A program made the translations under genes and the position numbers. Below the pieces are notes generated by a model that saw nothing but the letters and a program-made list of their open reading frames with translations, searched no databases and had not been told where the DNA came from. Positions 27,899 to 36,550 of a DNA stretch of 64,000 bases are shown piece by piece. The DNA is from an uncultured Roseburia sp. (GTDB taxonomy: Bacteria > Bacillota > Clostridia > Lachnospirales > Lachnospiraceae). The stretch's first letter is position 1. Every line of letters starts with the position of its first letter. Location: contig CAMWKH010000004.1 in NCBI GenBank assembly GCA_947174805.1, positions 62,001 to 126,000 of the forward strand, written 5' to 3'.

Positions 27899-27928
27899 TT
27901 GCAGTATTCCGTCCAAATATAGTACAAT
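27899..27928 (+). promoter_or_regulatory. SigA promoter of the AraC-type regulator
   Basis: TTGCAG (27899-27904), an 18-base spacer and TACAAT (27923-27928) lie 36 bases before ATG 27964. Confidence 0.65.
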
Positions 27929-27963
27929 ACTATCAACTTTTAGAAAAGAAAAGGAAATTTTTT

Positions 27964-28839
27964 ATGCATATTTCAGAATATGAGAATTATCAGGAAAAAA
28001 AAGACCACGGAAGCCCCACTTTTCCCTATACTACATACCTGTGTTCCATTCCTTTAGACTTTTCCTCCGTACCTCTCCACTGGCATGAGGAAATGGAAAT
28101 TATCTATGTAAAAAAAGGAAAGGGACAGATTATGGCGGATTTAGAGACTTATCCCGTTTCCGCCGGGACACTTGTGCTGATTCTGCCGGGACAGCTCCAC
28201 GCTATCCATCAGTTTGAAAATTTCTCCATGGAATATGAAAATATTATTTTCCATCCGGATATCCTGCTGTCAAAAAAGGGGGACGACTGTTCCAACGATT
28301 TCCTGCTCCCCCTGTTTACCAATATGATTTCCCTCCCCACTTGTATCACGCCGGAACTGGAAAACTACCAACAGATTGCCGCCTGCATTGACCAGGCGGA
28401 TGAAATTTGCAAAACATACCCCAAGGCATTCCAGTTTGCCATTAAAAGCCAGCTCTTTTCTTTTTTCTATCAGCTCTTTTCTACCTGTGCCGATATGGCA
28501 AATATGCCGAAAAATAAAAGAAGTCTTGACAAAATGAAGCAAATTATTAAATATATAGAGTGTAACTATATGGAAAAAATCACCATAGCAGATGTCGCCG
28601 CTGAAATTGGAGTCAGTCCTTCCCATTTTATGAAATATTTTAAAAATACTATGGGAACCTCTTTTATCGATTATTTAAATGAGTATCGGCTGACCATGGC
28701 ATCCCGTCTGCTTCTCTCTTCAGATGCATCCGTTTTAGATATCGCAAATGAAGCGGGATTTGATAACCTTTCCTATTTTAACCGCATTTTTAAAAAAAGG
28801 TTCGGCACAACGCCAAGTAACTACAGAAAGTCGAGGTAA
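27964..28839 (+). CDS. AraC-family regulator with cupin sensor domain
   Basis: This 291-residue regulator has an N-terminal cupin fold (about 40-110: PLHWHEEMEIIYVKKGKG with the metal or sugar-contact histidine cluster) and a C-terminal pair of helix-turn-helix motifs (190-290), ending in the family signature ANEAGFDNLSYFNRIFKKRFG. Such proteins usually control sugar-use genes. It is divergent from glgP across about 170 bases, so glgP is a possible target, and is followed after 10 bases by a membrane-protein gene. Confidence 0.9.
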   Translation: MHISEYENYQEKKDHGSPTFPYTTYLCSIPLDFSSVPLHWHEEMEIIYVKKGKGQIMADLETYPVSAGTLVLILPGQLHAIHQFENFSMEYENIIFHPDILLSKKGDDCSNDFLLPLFTNMISLPTCITPELENYQQIAACIDQADEICKTYPKAFQFAIKSQLFSFFYQLFSTCADMANMPKNKRSLDKMKQIIKYIECNYMEKITIADVAAEIGVSPSHFMKYFKNTMGTSFIDYLNEYRLTMASRLLLSSDASVLDIANEAGFDNLSYFNRIFKKRFGTTPSNYRKSR

Positions 28840-28849
28840 TTTTGAATTT

Positions 28850-30127
28850 ATGGGTACAACAGACATTGCACAGCTAGCATTTTTGGTTTTGCTATTATTT
28901 CTTTCCGCTTTCTTTTCCTCTGCGGAGACAGCCTTTACAACCACAAGCCGCATCCGTATGCGCACATTGGCAGAAAGCGGTGATAAGAGGGCGGCCAGAG
29001 TACTTAACATTACAGACGATATGCACAAAATGTTAAGCGCAATCTTAATCGGAAACAATGTTGTGAATCTCTACGCATCCTCACTGGCCACCACCCTTGC
29101 CATACGGCTGTTCGGCAGCGTAGGAGCAGGGATTGCCACCGGAATCCTGACACTTTTGATTTTGATTTTCGGTGAGATTTCCCCAAAAACTTTGGCCACC
29201 ATAAATGCAGATAAAATTGCACTGCATTATTCAGGTATCGTCTGGGGGATTATGTGGCTATTGACTCCTGTTATCTTTGTTGTCAACTGGCTCTCAATGG
29301 GATTTTTAAAACTCCTCCGCGTAGACCCCAGCAAACAGCAGACCACCATGACAGAGGAAGAATTTAAAACTATCGTCAATGTAGGGCATGAAACGGGGGT
29401 TTTGGAAAACACAGAAAGGGATATGATTAACAACATGTTCGATTTTGGCGACTCCCAGGCAAAAGAAATTATGGTTCCCCGCATCGACACCATATTTGCC
29501 CAGGCAGACAGCTCTTATGAGGAACTGATTGAAATTTTCCGCAAAGAGCGCCACACAAAGATTCCCATTTATCAGGAGAGCACCGATGATGTCATCGGTA
29601 TCTTAAATATGAAAGACCTGCTTTTGTGCAGCGAAAAAGACTTTAACATTCAGGAACTCATGTGGAAACCCTACTTTACCTACGAACAGAAAAATATTTC
29701 AGAACTGTTTTTTGAAATGAGGCAGAATTCCATCTCCATCGCCATTATACTGGATGAATACGGCGTTACTGCCGGAATGATAACCATGGAAGATTTGCTT
29801 GAGGAGATTGTAGGGGACTTAAGGGATGAGGATGACGTAAACGAGGAAGATCCCATTGTAAAAATTAGCCGCCAGGAATACCATGTAGCTGGCTCCATGA
29901 ATCTGGAGGATTTGTGCGACGAACTGCATCTCCCCTTCCGTTCAGAGGATTATGAGACCATCGGAGGGTATCTCATAGGACTTTTAGACCACCTCCCGGA
30001 AAAAAATGAGTTGGTGACTACCGAGGAGGGTATTCTCCTTCGCGTGGATAAAATGGATAAAAACCGGATAGAAGAAATCTATTTAAAACTTCCGGAAAGT
30101 ATGGTTTCAACTGAGGCAGAGGCTTAG
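28850..30127 (+). CDS. CNNM/CBS/CorC-HlyC membrane protein
   Basis: ATG 28850 begins MGTTDIAQLAFLVL and gives 425 residues; a longer in-frame reading overlaps the AraC gene and was rejected. The N-terminal CNNM (DUF21) membrane domain has about four helices and the family motif SSAETAFTT. Two CBS domains follow (about 200-330; IMVPRIDTIFA and ITMEDLLEEIVGDLRDE), then a CorC/HlyC C-terminal domain. Relatives export magnesium or cobalt ions, and the old name hemolysin C is unreliable. The binding site GAGG is 13 bases away, so expression may depend on the upstream gene. Confidence 0.9.
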   Translation: MGTTDIAQLAFLVLLLFLSAFFSSAETAFTTTSRIRMRTLAESGDKRAARVLNITDDMHKMLSAILIGNNVVNLYASSLATTLAIRLFGSVGAGIATGILTLLILIFGEISPKTLATINADKIALHYSGIVWGIMWLLTPVIFVVNWLSMGFLKLLRVDPSKQQTTMTEEEFKTIVNVGHETGVLENTERDMINNMFDFGDSQAKEIMVPRIDTIFAQADSSYEELIEIFRKERHTKIPIYQESTDDVIGILNMKDLLLCSEKDFNIQELMWKPYFTYEQKNISELFFEMRQNSISIAIILDEYGVTAGMITMEDLLEEIVGDLRDEDDVNEEDPIVKISRQEYHVAGSMNLEDLCDELHLPFRSEDYETIGGYLIGLLDHLPEKNELVTTEEGILLRVDKMDKNRIEEIYLKLPESMVSTEAEA

Positions 30128-30140
30128 GCCCCTGCCTCAG
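30111..30140. terminator. Bidirectional hairpin between convergent genes
   Basis: Stem CTGAGGCAG / CTGCCTCAG with inner GGC/GCC pairs around TTAG. It includes the stop codon of the CBS-protein gene and is also positioned to end the long minus-strand Tad-like operon, whose last gene stops at 30147. Confidence 0.65.
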
Positions 30141-30146
30141 CCTTAT

Positions 30147-33100
30147 TTATTGTACCCGGCAGTATCCAAATTCATCTAAAAAAGCCTGCTGGCTGTTGTG
30201 TATCCCTTTTCTCTCCATAAAGTCCTGAACTAAAAGCACCTGCTCATGGGTAAATTTCCACACCTGAAACACTCTCTCCCAGGATCCGCTTCCCGGTTTC
30301 TTCACCGGCTTTGCCCCTAACATCTGCTCCACAGCCGAAGGTTTTGTGTACACCTCCCCGGTTTTATGGTTATTTAAGGTTCTCTTTAACACAGCGGCAT
30401 ATTCCTGCGTCCGCCACAGTGAATTCTCCGGCAGGGTATCTATATGTTCCTGTGAAATAAAACGTACTTTTCCCTTCTTATAATCCCTTGGGGAAATGTC
30501 CACCAGATGGACTGTCACCATCTTTCTCGTCTCGTTTCCCACAGTATCCCTGGCACAATATGTTATGGTCAGACTCATGTTCTCCTCCGCCCCGGTAAAA
30601 TCTTCCTCTCTGTAGTCCGAAATCCAAAAAGAGGTATTGTGCTTTCTGTCCTCCCCGGGGCTAATGGTTCCTTTTTCGTCTGTTACACCTACAAGCTCTT
30701 TATCCGAAGCCTCTGCAAACCCCAGCAGGTAATCCTGGGTTAAACATCCCTTCTTCGCCTCCTCGAGGGAGAAATATAAATCTCCTGCCTTAATCTGCGG
30801 AAATTCATCCCAGATAACATACAGATTTACAAAGGGCTGCTTCTCATCCCCCATAAACTCAAAGAACTGAAATTCCGGGGCAGGAGCTCCTAAAGTCAAC
30901 CCTTTTCCCTCTGTTTTTTCCCTGACTTTTACAGCGTCTAAAAGGATTTCCCTGCTCTCCCTCTCCCCGTCCTCCTTTTTATAAATCTTGTTTTTCTGTT
31001 GTTCTCCCCAGTCAGCAAACATACTAAACCCCTGGAAACTGCAGGGAATTTTCTCAGTACAAGCATTTCCTTCTTTATCTTTTGTTTCCCCGGTGGCAAT
31101 ATCTATCGTATCCCTTACCACCTCTTTTTCAAAATAAGTGGATTCCCCTGTTCCCGGCAAATCCTCCGTTTCTCTTTCATTCCCGGAAAAAGTATACATT
31201 TCTGCCGCACCCTTTACCTGTTGGATAAAATCTTTTCCTCCGGTCTGTCCATTTCCCATATATGCAAGATTAAAACTGCTGTCCCACTGAGCGTATAATA
31301 TCACATCCTCATCCCTGGAAAATGTACAGCTATTTTTCCTGGGACTTAAAACCAACTCTTCCTCCCCCTTAATCTCCGGTGTCAAACTCCACCCCAAAAG
31401 CCTGTAAATGGGTTGAAACTCCCGGGAGGAAACTTCTGCCCCCTCAAAAAATACGGTAATGTCTTTCCCCTTCTCCTTCCACTTTGTTTTTGGCAGTATA
31501 TGCTCCTCCCCCACAATATCTTTGTCCATTTCGGAGAGGTTGTCTGCAAAGGAAATGGCGTACATATCCTGATAAAAGGCATAAACTGTGGTATCTTTTG
31601 TAAAATATTTGTAATCCCCTGTTTTACCTATATTGGAAATCAAGGTACCGTCCCCTTTTACCATGACCTGCCCTTCCCCATTTTTCTGTGTAAAATAACC
31701 CAAAAATTTTTGTTTTCTCTCTTTTTCCCCTAAGGCCCCATCCTGCCGTGTTTTTTCCGGGATCACTATCTTACCGTTTTCAAAAGAAACTTCCTTTTCC
31801 ATCTCCTTGGAATACCACTGACCGTATCTCTCATAAACCTCTTTTGTCCCCTGCTCCTTTGCCCCCTCACTGTCCATAGAAATTCTGTATGTGTGAGGAT
31901 TCCAACAGGCATAAAGGGTTACAACCCCAAAATCCTCCCAGGTAAGGTTCCGATCAACCTTTTGCTCACTGGCGAATGTATCCCCTTTCCCCTGGACTTT
32001 CGTGGAATATTCTTTAAAATCATATCCTTCTTTTGAAAATCCGTTGGGCAGAAGATTAAATGTCTGTCCAAAATATACTTTCTGTTCCTGCATGTTTCCT
32101 CTGTCCGCCCCGTTCCCGTCATATCTCACCGTGTATTCCTTTCTGGGTATATCCACATACTGACGTCTCGCACTGGCCGGGGCCATACTGTCCGGCAAAA
32201 CAGTAGTCCTGTGATAGGTCTTACCCTCCCCATCCTGGTAGGTATATCCCGGGACCACAGCATTGGCAGGGTAATACGCACTGGCATGCAGGGTATAGCT
32301 ATTGGGATAATTCCCCTGGCTGTCCATCACATGGTAATAAATTTCATTTAGATATTCATATTTTTTTCTCCATCCCTCTTCCTCACAGTTATAGGTACAC
32401 TGCTCAAATCTGACTCCCTGCGAAATCCCGGAAACAGGACATGTGTCGTAGCTCCATCCTCCCGGTGCAAAAAAATGTCCGTGGGCAGGTATCATCTTCT
32501 CTTCTGACTCTGTTTTTACTGCCCTTTTGCAGTGGCTGCAGATAAGCTCCCTGAAATGAACTTTTTTCCCGTTTTTCAGGCAGGTATTCTCCTCCAGTGT
32601 GGTCCATTCCCCCCATCCCCCGGGAGTCGTACCGTGGACCCCGCTGTAATTAAGCTGATAGGTCAGGGCATAGTTGCCGTTGGAAGAGGAATGTTCCCCG
32701 TCGTTATGGGTAAATAAGAAGGAAACTTTCTGGCTCTCTGCATGGCAGGCATTGGCCGGCTTGCCAAAACCTCCCAAACCTCCATCTCCAGACTCATCCT
32801 CCTTATAATCCGGGTCTCCTTTTACATAGGAACGGGTCTGGTATTTCTCTTTTAGAGTGGTATGTTTTGTCTTCTTTACCTGAATGCCCCCTACGGTAAT
32901 CTCATTTAAATCTCCTGACCCTTTGGCACTTACCGAAATTTTGGAAAAATCAAAAGCTCCCGCATCTGTCCCCTCAGCGTGAAGCGTATATTTAGAAGTG
33001 GGGTTTGCCGTGTAGCCGTTGACCCAGACATAGAGCCTGGCAGGGGTCTTATTCTGGGACGTGGTAAGTTTTACAAAATAGCTCCCCTTGGAACGGGCAC

Positions 33101-34742
33101 TGATATGAATCGTCTGGCTTGCACCGTTGTGCTCTTTATCCGCAGAGCCGTTTACTTGAAATTCTTTGAAAAACTCACTGTAGAGATATTGGTACAATGT
33201 CCCTTCAAATCTCTTTTCTTCCCCTAATTCACCGTTTTCTGATATTTCCTGCAATACAGCCCCGTGTCTGTGGTTATATAAAATATCTTTCCGGGCCAAA
33301 AGTTCCTCCCGCTCCTCCTTTGGCATATCATCCAAAAACCTCTTTTTGTAAACATCCCCGGCTTCAAGAATCCGGTTATTTAACTCTTCATCCGTAAGAT
33401 TTTTCCAACTGCAGGTCAGCAGTTCCGGCAGTTTCTCCGGCTCTCCCCCTTCTTCCTCCCCTGGCCTTAGAAAATCAAAGGTTAAAAATCCTCTCCCGTA
33501 ATACGGATCTGTGCCAATCTCCCCCAAATCTTCCCCAAGGCTGTCCAGAATGCCAAAAAGGTTTTCCCTGGAAATTCCGGGATTTTGGCTTTTGACCAGC
33601 GCTATAAGGGAGGAGACGATTACTGCGGAAACAGAGGTCCCCTTTGCCGTCACTTTCTGCCCGGAAAGACCAGTCACTTCCAGTGAGCCGTAGGCACAGT
33701 AATCTACCCCTTCTCCATAATTGGAATAGGCATCCCTCACTTTGTCACTGCCTACGGCAGACACAGTAACCACATCTTTGATATTTGCCGGGGTATAACC
33801 TGCCAAATCTTCCCCCTGGTTCCCGGCGGATACCACCACCGTGATTCCTCGGTCTGCGGCTTCCTTTACCGCTGCCTCCAAAATCCCGCTGTGGGCGGAT
33901 TTGTACGCAGACATACTGATATTTATAATATCCGCCCCCTGCTCCATGGCATAATGGATTCCCATATACATATGCAAAACCGTGGTAAAACCAGCCTCAT
34001 CCGCCACCCTTACAGGCATTACCTTTATCTCATCCGGTGTATTCATAAGCACAACAGCCGCCATTGCAGTCCCGTGGCCGTTTTTGTCTGTGACCGTATT
34101 TTCTCCGGTGACATCCATTCCTCCTATGATCCTGGAATCACCCAGAGATGCAGAATCGTAACCGCTGTCCAGCACTGCCACCGTGACATCTGCCCCCTTT
34201 TGGGAACTTCTTTTATTTTGTAATACAGATTTCTCTGCCTCCTCCTGGAGGAAAGAAGCCTCCAGTTCCCCACAGGCTTTCACCTTGGCATTTATCTCCA
34301 CTTCCACACCTTTTTCTTTAAGTCTCCTATATTCTTCCCCGGCCTCTTCCTCACTGTTATAAAAGAGAACCGTAAGGCCATACCCTTTTAAAATGCTTCT
34401 CCCACAGGATGCAAACAATTCCCTATTCACATCCCCGGAGACAATAAGGGATCTGTCGGAGAAATCTCTCATCTCTTCATCATTCTGCTCCCCCACTGCC
34501 GCAGCCATCTCTTCCATATTGGAGACTTCCACACATTCTGCCTCCAGCATTTCCGTGGCAGCTCTTACAGGCTCTTTGGATTTCTTCTCTTTCTTTTCCT
34601 GAAAAACCTGGTTCAATTTCCCTTCTTTCTCTCCATGCATCTCCCCTGCAATAACAGGATACCCCAATCCCCCAAAGGAAAGTCCTGCGCACAGAAACAG
34701 ACACAAAACCTTTTTTATACCCTCTATGCTTTTTCTTTTCAT
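30147..34742 (-). CDS. Giant secreted subtilisin-like protease (S8) with InlB-type repeats
   Basis: This 1531-residue protein has a signal peptide (about 1-33), a prodomain-like stretch (60-175) and an S8 catalytic domain with a complete triad: Asp192 in AVLDSGYD, His223 in GHGTAMA and Ser370 in KGTSVSA; the usual GTSMA is altered but the serine remains. The oxyanion Asn is in VSAGNQGED. About 1100 residues follow, with a Cys-rich part (CSHCKRAV, CTYNCEEE) and repeats of the Listeria-Bacteroides type (TVRYDGNGADRGNM, GYDFKEYS, VTLYACWN; again near 1130-1200). No LPXTG is present at the C-terminus. It is the last gene of the Tad-like operon, 20 bases after the gene before it. Confidence 0.85.
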   Translation of the reverse strand: MKRKSIEGIKKVLCLFLCAGLSFGGLGYPVIAGEMHGEKEGKLNQVFQEKKEKKSKEPVRAATEMLEAECVEVSNMEEMAAAVGEQNDEEMRDFSDRSLIVSGDVNRELFASCGRSILKGYGLTVLFYNSEEEAGEEYRRLKEKGVEVEINAKVKACGELEASFLQEEAEKSVLQNKRSSQKGADVTVAVLDSGYDSASLGDSRIIGGMDVTGENTVTDKNGHGTAMAAVVLMNTPDEIKVMPVRVADEAGFTTVLHMYMGIHYAMEQGADIINISMSAYKSAHSGILEAAVKEAADRGITVVVSAGNQGEDLAGYTPANIKDVVTVSAVGSDKVRDAYSNYGEGVDYCAYGSLEVTGLSGQKVTAKGTSVSAVIVSSLIALVKSQNPGISRENLFGILDSLGEDLGEIGTDPYYGRGFLTFDFLRPGEEEGGEPEKLPELLTCSWKNLTDEELNNRILEAGDVYKKRFLDDMPKEEREELLARKDILYNHRHGAVLQEISENGELGEEKRFEGTLYQYLYSEFFKEFQVNGSADKEHNGASQTIHISARSKGSYFVKLTTSQNKTPARLYVWVNGYTANPTSKYTLHAEGTDAGAFDFSKISVSAKGSGDLNEITVGGIQVKKTKHTTLKEKYQTRSYVKGDPDYKEDESGDGGLGGFGKPANACHAESQKVSFLFTHNDGEHSSSNGNYALTYQLNYSGVHGTTPGGWGEWTTLEENTCLKNGKKVHFRELICSHCKRAVKTESEEKMIPAHGHFFAPGGWSYDTCPVSGISQGVRFEQCTYNCEEEGWRKKYEYLNEIYYHVMDSQGNYPNSYTLHASAYYPANAVVPGYTYQDGEGKTYHRTTVLPDSMAPASARRQYVDIPRKEYTVRYDGNGADRGNMQEQKVYFGQTFNLLPNGFSKEGYDFKEYSTKVQGKGDTFASEQKVDRNLTWEDFGVVTLYACWNPHTYRISMDSEGAKEQGTKEVYERYGQWYSKEMEKEVSFENGKIVIPEKTRQDGALGEKERKQKFLGYFTQKNGEGQVMVKGDGTLISNIGKTGDYKYFTKDTTVYAFYQDMYAISFADNLSEMDKDIVGEEHILPKTKWKEKGKDITVFFEGAEVSSREFQPIYRLLGWSLTPEIKGEEELVLSPRKNSCTFSRDEDVILYAQWDSSFNLAYMGNGQTGGKDFIQQVKGAAEMYTFSGNERETEDLPGTGESTYFEKEVVRDTIDIATGETKDKEGNACTEKIPCSFQGFSMFADWGEQQKNKIYKKEDGERESREILLDAVKVREKTEGKGLTLGAPAPEFQFFEFMGDEKQPFVNLYVIWDEFPQIKAGDLYFSLEEAKKGCLTQDYLLGFAEASDKELVGVTDEKGTISPGEDRKHNTSFWISDYREEDFTGAEENMSLTITYCARDTVGNETRKMVTVHLVDISPRDYKKGKVRFISQEHIDTLPENSLWRTQEYAAVLKRTLNNHKTGEVYTKPSAVEQMLGAKPVKKPGSGSWERVFQVWKFTHEQVLLVQDFMERKGIHNSQQAFLDEFGYCRVQ

Positions 34743-34762
34743 CCGATTCCTCCTGCTAAATT

Positions 34763-35413
34763 TTACTCAAAGACCGCTATCAAAGACACATCCCCAGTTA
34801 TGGGCATGGGAGCCTCCTTAGAGCCTAAAACTTTCCGCACTCTGCCGGTAGATTCAGAAACATATGTTTTCTCTACCGCCTCGCCTCCTGAAACAAATCT
34901 CCAGTTTTTAAAGGTTTTTCCCGGAACTTTGGGGGACACGGGCATACTACAGTACCCATCCCTTGGTATGGTATAGACTTTGTAAAGTTCCTTTTTCCCG
35001 GTATAAAAACTCACTTTAAAATTCTCTTCTGCTTTTTCTATCTCCCTGTCAAAAATAACTGTGCGGCAGGCAGAAACTGTCCCTTCTTTCCCGTTAGGAT
35101 GACGGTAACTCTCCGTTATCTCCACAGACAAAATCCCATGGACCAAGTCAGCCTCCAGGACAGACACTGTCAAATCCGATTTGCTGTTTGCCTGGGCTAA
35201 AAGGGCCTGGAGCAAATCTGCGGCAAACAAATCTGCATTGTCAAAAGGACAATCCTCCTCTTCCATAAGGCTTGAAAGCGCCCCGTCCACCGACTCCGCT
35301 AAGGCCTGCTTTGCCTCTTCCAGCCGCAGAGCCCTCCCCTGAAGGGTAAGGGATGTTACTACAATAAATACCAGAATTAAAGTGCAGACCAGCCCGTATA
35401 TGATATGTTTCAC
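34763..35413 (-). CDS. Membrane-anchored Tad-locus protein with InlB-like C-terminal module
   Basis: The GTG start at 35413 is fixed by AAGGAGG seven bases upstream and gives 216 residues beginning MKHIIYGLVCTLIL. A single N-terminal hydrophobic helix (about 3-25) is pilin-like or an uncleaved signal. The middle (30-140) is helical then beta-rich. The last 65 residues, with VPGKTFKNWRFVSGGE and GDVSLIAVFE, look like one InlB-type module, a kind also present in the protease downstream. No family is recognised for the rest. It starts four bases after the preceding gene. Confidence 0.65.
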   Translation of the reverse strand: MKHIIYGLVCTLILVFIVVTSLTLQGRALRLEEAKQALAESVDGALSSLMEEEDCPFDNADLFAADLLQALLAQANSKSDLTVSVLEADLVHGILSVEITESYRHPNGKEGTVSACRTVIFDREIEKAEENFKVSFYTGKKELYKVYTIPRDGYCSMPVSPKVPGKTFKNWRFVSGGEAVEKTYVSESTGRVRKVLGSKEAPMPITGDVSLIAVFE

Positions 35414-35417
35414 TGTA

Positions 35418-35888
35418 TTACCTCCTTCCCACCGGAACCAAAAATTCATGTTGTGCCTCAGCACAATAGCTGTCTATGGCCTTTACCAGAATTCGGTAAA
35501 CTCCCTGTCGGGAAAAAGTTATGCCTCTCCCCGTAATCTCCAGTTCCCTGCCTGCCATATCCAAAGCTTTTATGATATGTACTTTTGCCGGGTTTCCCTT
35601 TTCATCCTCCACCTGGAACAAATCCTTTAAAACATACTCCTTTCCGGCTGTAACTCCTTCTCCCACAAACCGGATTTCAGGCAGTTTCCGCTCCATGGCA
35701 ATCTCGGACTGTTTCCCATCCTTATAGCTGGAATAATCCACTCCCCGGATTTTATATCTCTCCCCCAAAATGGCCGTAAGACCTTTTTCCTCCCCAAATT
35801 TAATCCCTGTAAAAAGAATTGAAAACAACAGCAATGCCAATAGTGCGCTGCTGACGGCCTTTCCGTACTGCCCCATCACTTCTTTCAT
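35418..35888 (-). CDS. Pilin-like membrane protein with beta-rich ectodomain
   Basis: This 156-residue protein starts MKEVMGQYGKAV, followed by one hydrophobic helix (about 13-30) and a beta-rich outer part (45-156) that ends QGVYRILVKAIDSY, like a single Ig-like strand pattern. The short MxExxxQYG head before the helix is shared with the two tiny proteins upstream and with the 62-residue protein at 39063. It could be a minor pilin carrying an adhesive or recognition domain. I do not recognise a named family. Confidence 0.6.
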   Translation of the reverse strand: MKEVMGQYGKAVSSALLALLLFSILFTGIKFGEEKGLTAILGERYKIRGVDYSSYKDGKQSEIAMERKLPEIRFVGEGVTAGKEYVLKDLFQVEDEKGNPAKVHIIKALDMAGRELEITGRGITFSRQGVYRILVKAIDSYCAEAQHEFLVPVGRR

Positions 35889-35898
35889 TCAATCCCCC

Positions 35899-36042
35899 CT
35901 AACATGCTGCATTTCCAAAGAGAATGATAAGTTGTCCCAATATTCCCCCGGAAAATATGAGACCAATCATTCCCCCCAGCACAAAAATTCCTGCGGCTGC
36001 CTCAAGAATCACGCCGCCGTACTCCTCCAATATATGTTCCAT
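35899..36042 (-). CDS. 47-residue pilin-like hydrophobic protein
   Basis: A very short gene with an excellent binding site (AAAGGAGGAATTT before ATG 36042) and tight spacing, 11 bases after one neighbour and 10 before the next. The protein begins MEHILEEYGGVIL and is then almost wholly hydrophobic with many Gly, ending in FGNAAC. The EEY head before a membrane helix recalls the Glu-Tyr pair of mature Flp pilins, but there is no cleavable leader. Coding status rests on the binding site, operon position and the matching neighbour. Confidence 0.65.
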   Translation of the reverse strand: MEHILEEYGGVILEAAAGIFVLGGMIGLIFSGGILGQLIILFGNAAC

Positions 36043-36053
36043 AAATTCCTCCT

Positions 36054-36161
36054 TTAAAATGCTGATACAATATCCAGAACTTTACCTAGAAATCCCCCGA
36101 TAAAAAGCCCTGCCAATACATACAAAACTGCTCCTGCGTACTCTTCTGCAATATTTTTCAT
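36054..36161 (-). CDS. 35-residue pilin-like hydrophobic protein
   Basis: ATG 36161 follows ATAGGAGGTCGT, an excellent site. The protein begins MKNIAEEYAGAVLYVLAG and ends KVLDIVSAF: an EEY head, one Gly-rich membrane helix and a short tail. It is a sister of the 47-residue protein next to it. The gap to the gene before it is eight bases. Confidence 0.65.
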   Translation of the reverse strand: MKNIAEEYAGAVLYVLAGLFIGGFLGKVLDIVSAF

Positions 36162-36169
36162 ACGACCTC

Positions 36170-36541
36170 CTATCTGGCGAACCCTCTCACCTGATGCTGT
36201 GTATGGGAGTCTAAAAACCCAATCCGATAGGGATAGGTGAGTACCACTTCCGCCATCACCACATCCCTGGTGTCCCCCGCCGTGGGGGCGGTATAGACCT
36301 GGACAGCCCCTCCTTTTGTGAATGTTTTCACCGATATCTTATATCCGTTGTCTATGGCCTGTTCCATGCACCCGTTCAAGACCTGTGGGCTGTAGTTGCT
36401 GTTTTCCAGCTCCGCCACAATATCCGCCTTGTAGTTTATGGCATTGGACGCATCCATCTGGGCAGAGAGAATACCTGTGCCCAGAAGCAGCACCAACAAC
36501 ATAAAAAATACTCCTGTAAACGTTTTTATAACCTGGCTCAT
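36170..36541 (-). CDS. TadE/pilin-like small protein
   Basis: This 123-residue protein has one N-terminal hydrophobic helix (about 8-28, FTGVFFMLLVLLLGTGILSA) without a cleavable lipobox and an outer domain with VAELENSNYSPQVLNGCM and a C-terminal VLTYPYRIGFLD strand pair. The layout is that of minor (pseudo)pilins of Tad systems, although I cannot place it in a named family. AAGGAGG precedes ATG 36541, nine bases after the TadB/C-like gene. Confidence 0.6.
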   Translation of the reverse strand: MSQVIKTFTGVFFMLLVLLLGTGILSAQMDASNAINYKADIVAELENSNYSPQVLNGCMEQAIDNGYKISVKTFTKGGAVQVYTAPTAGDTRDVVMAEVVLTYPYRIGFLDSHTQHQVRGFAR

Positions 36542-36550
36542 ATTTCCTCC

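Noticed and set aside
27797-27916. A 40-codon upstream extension of glgP
   Set aside because: It runs over the extended -10 promoter; ATG 27796 has GGAGGG six bases upstream.
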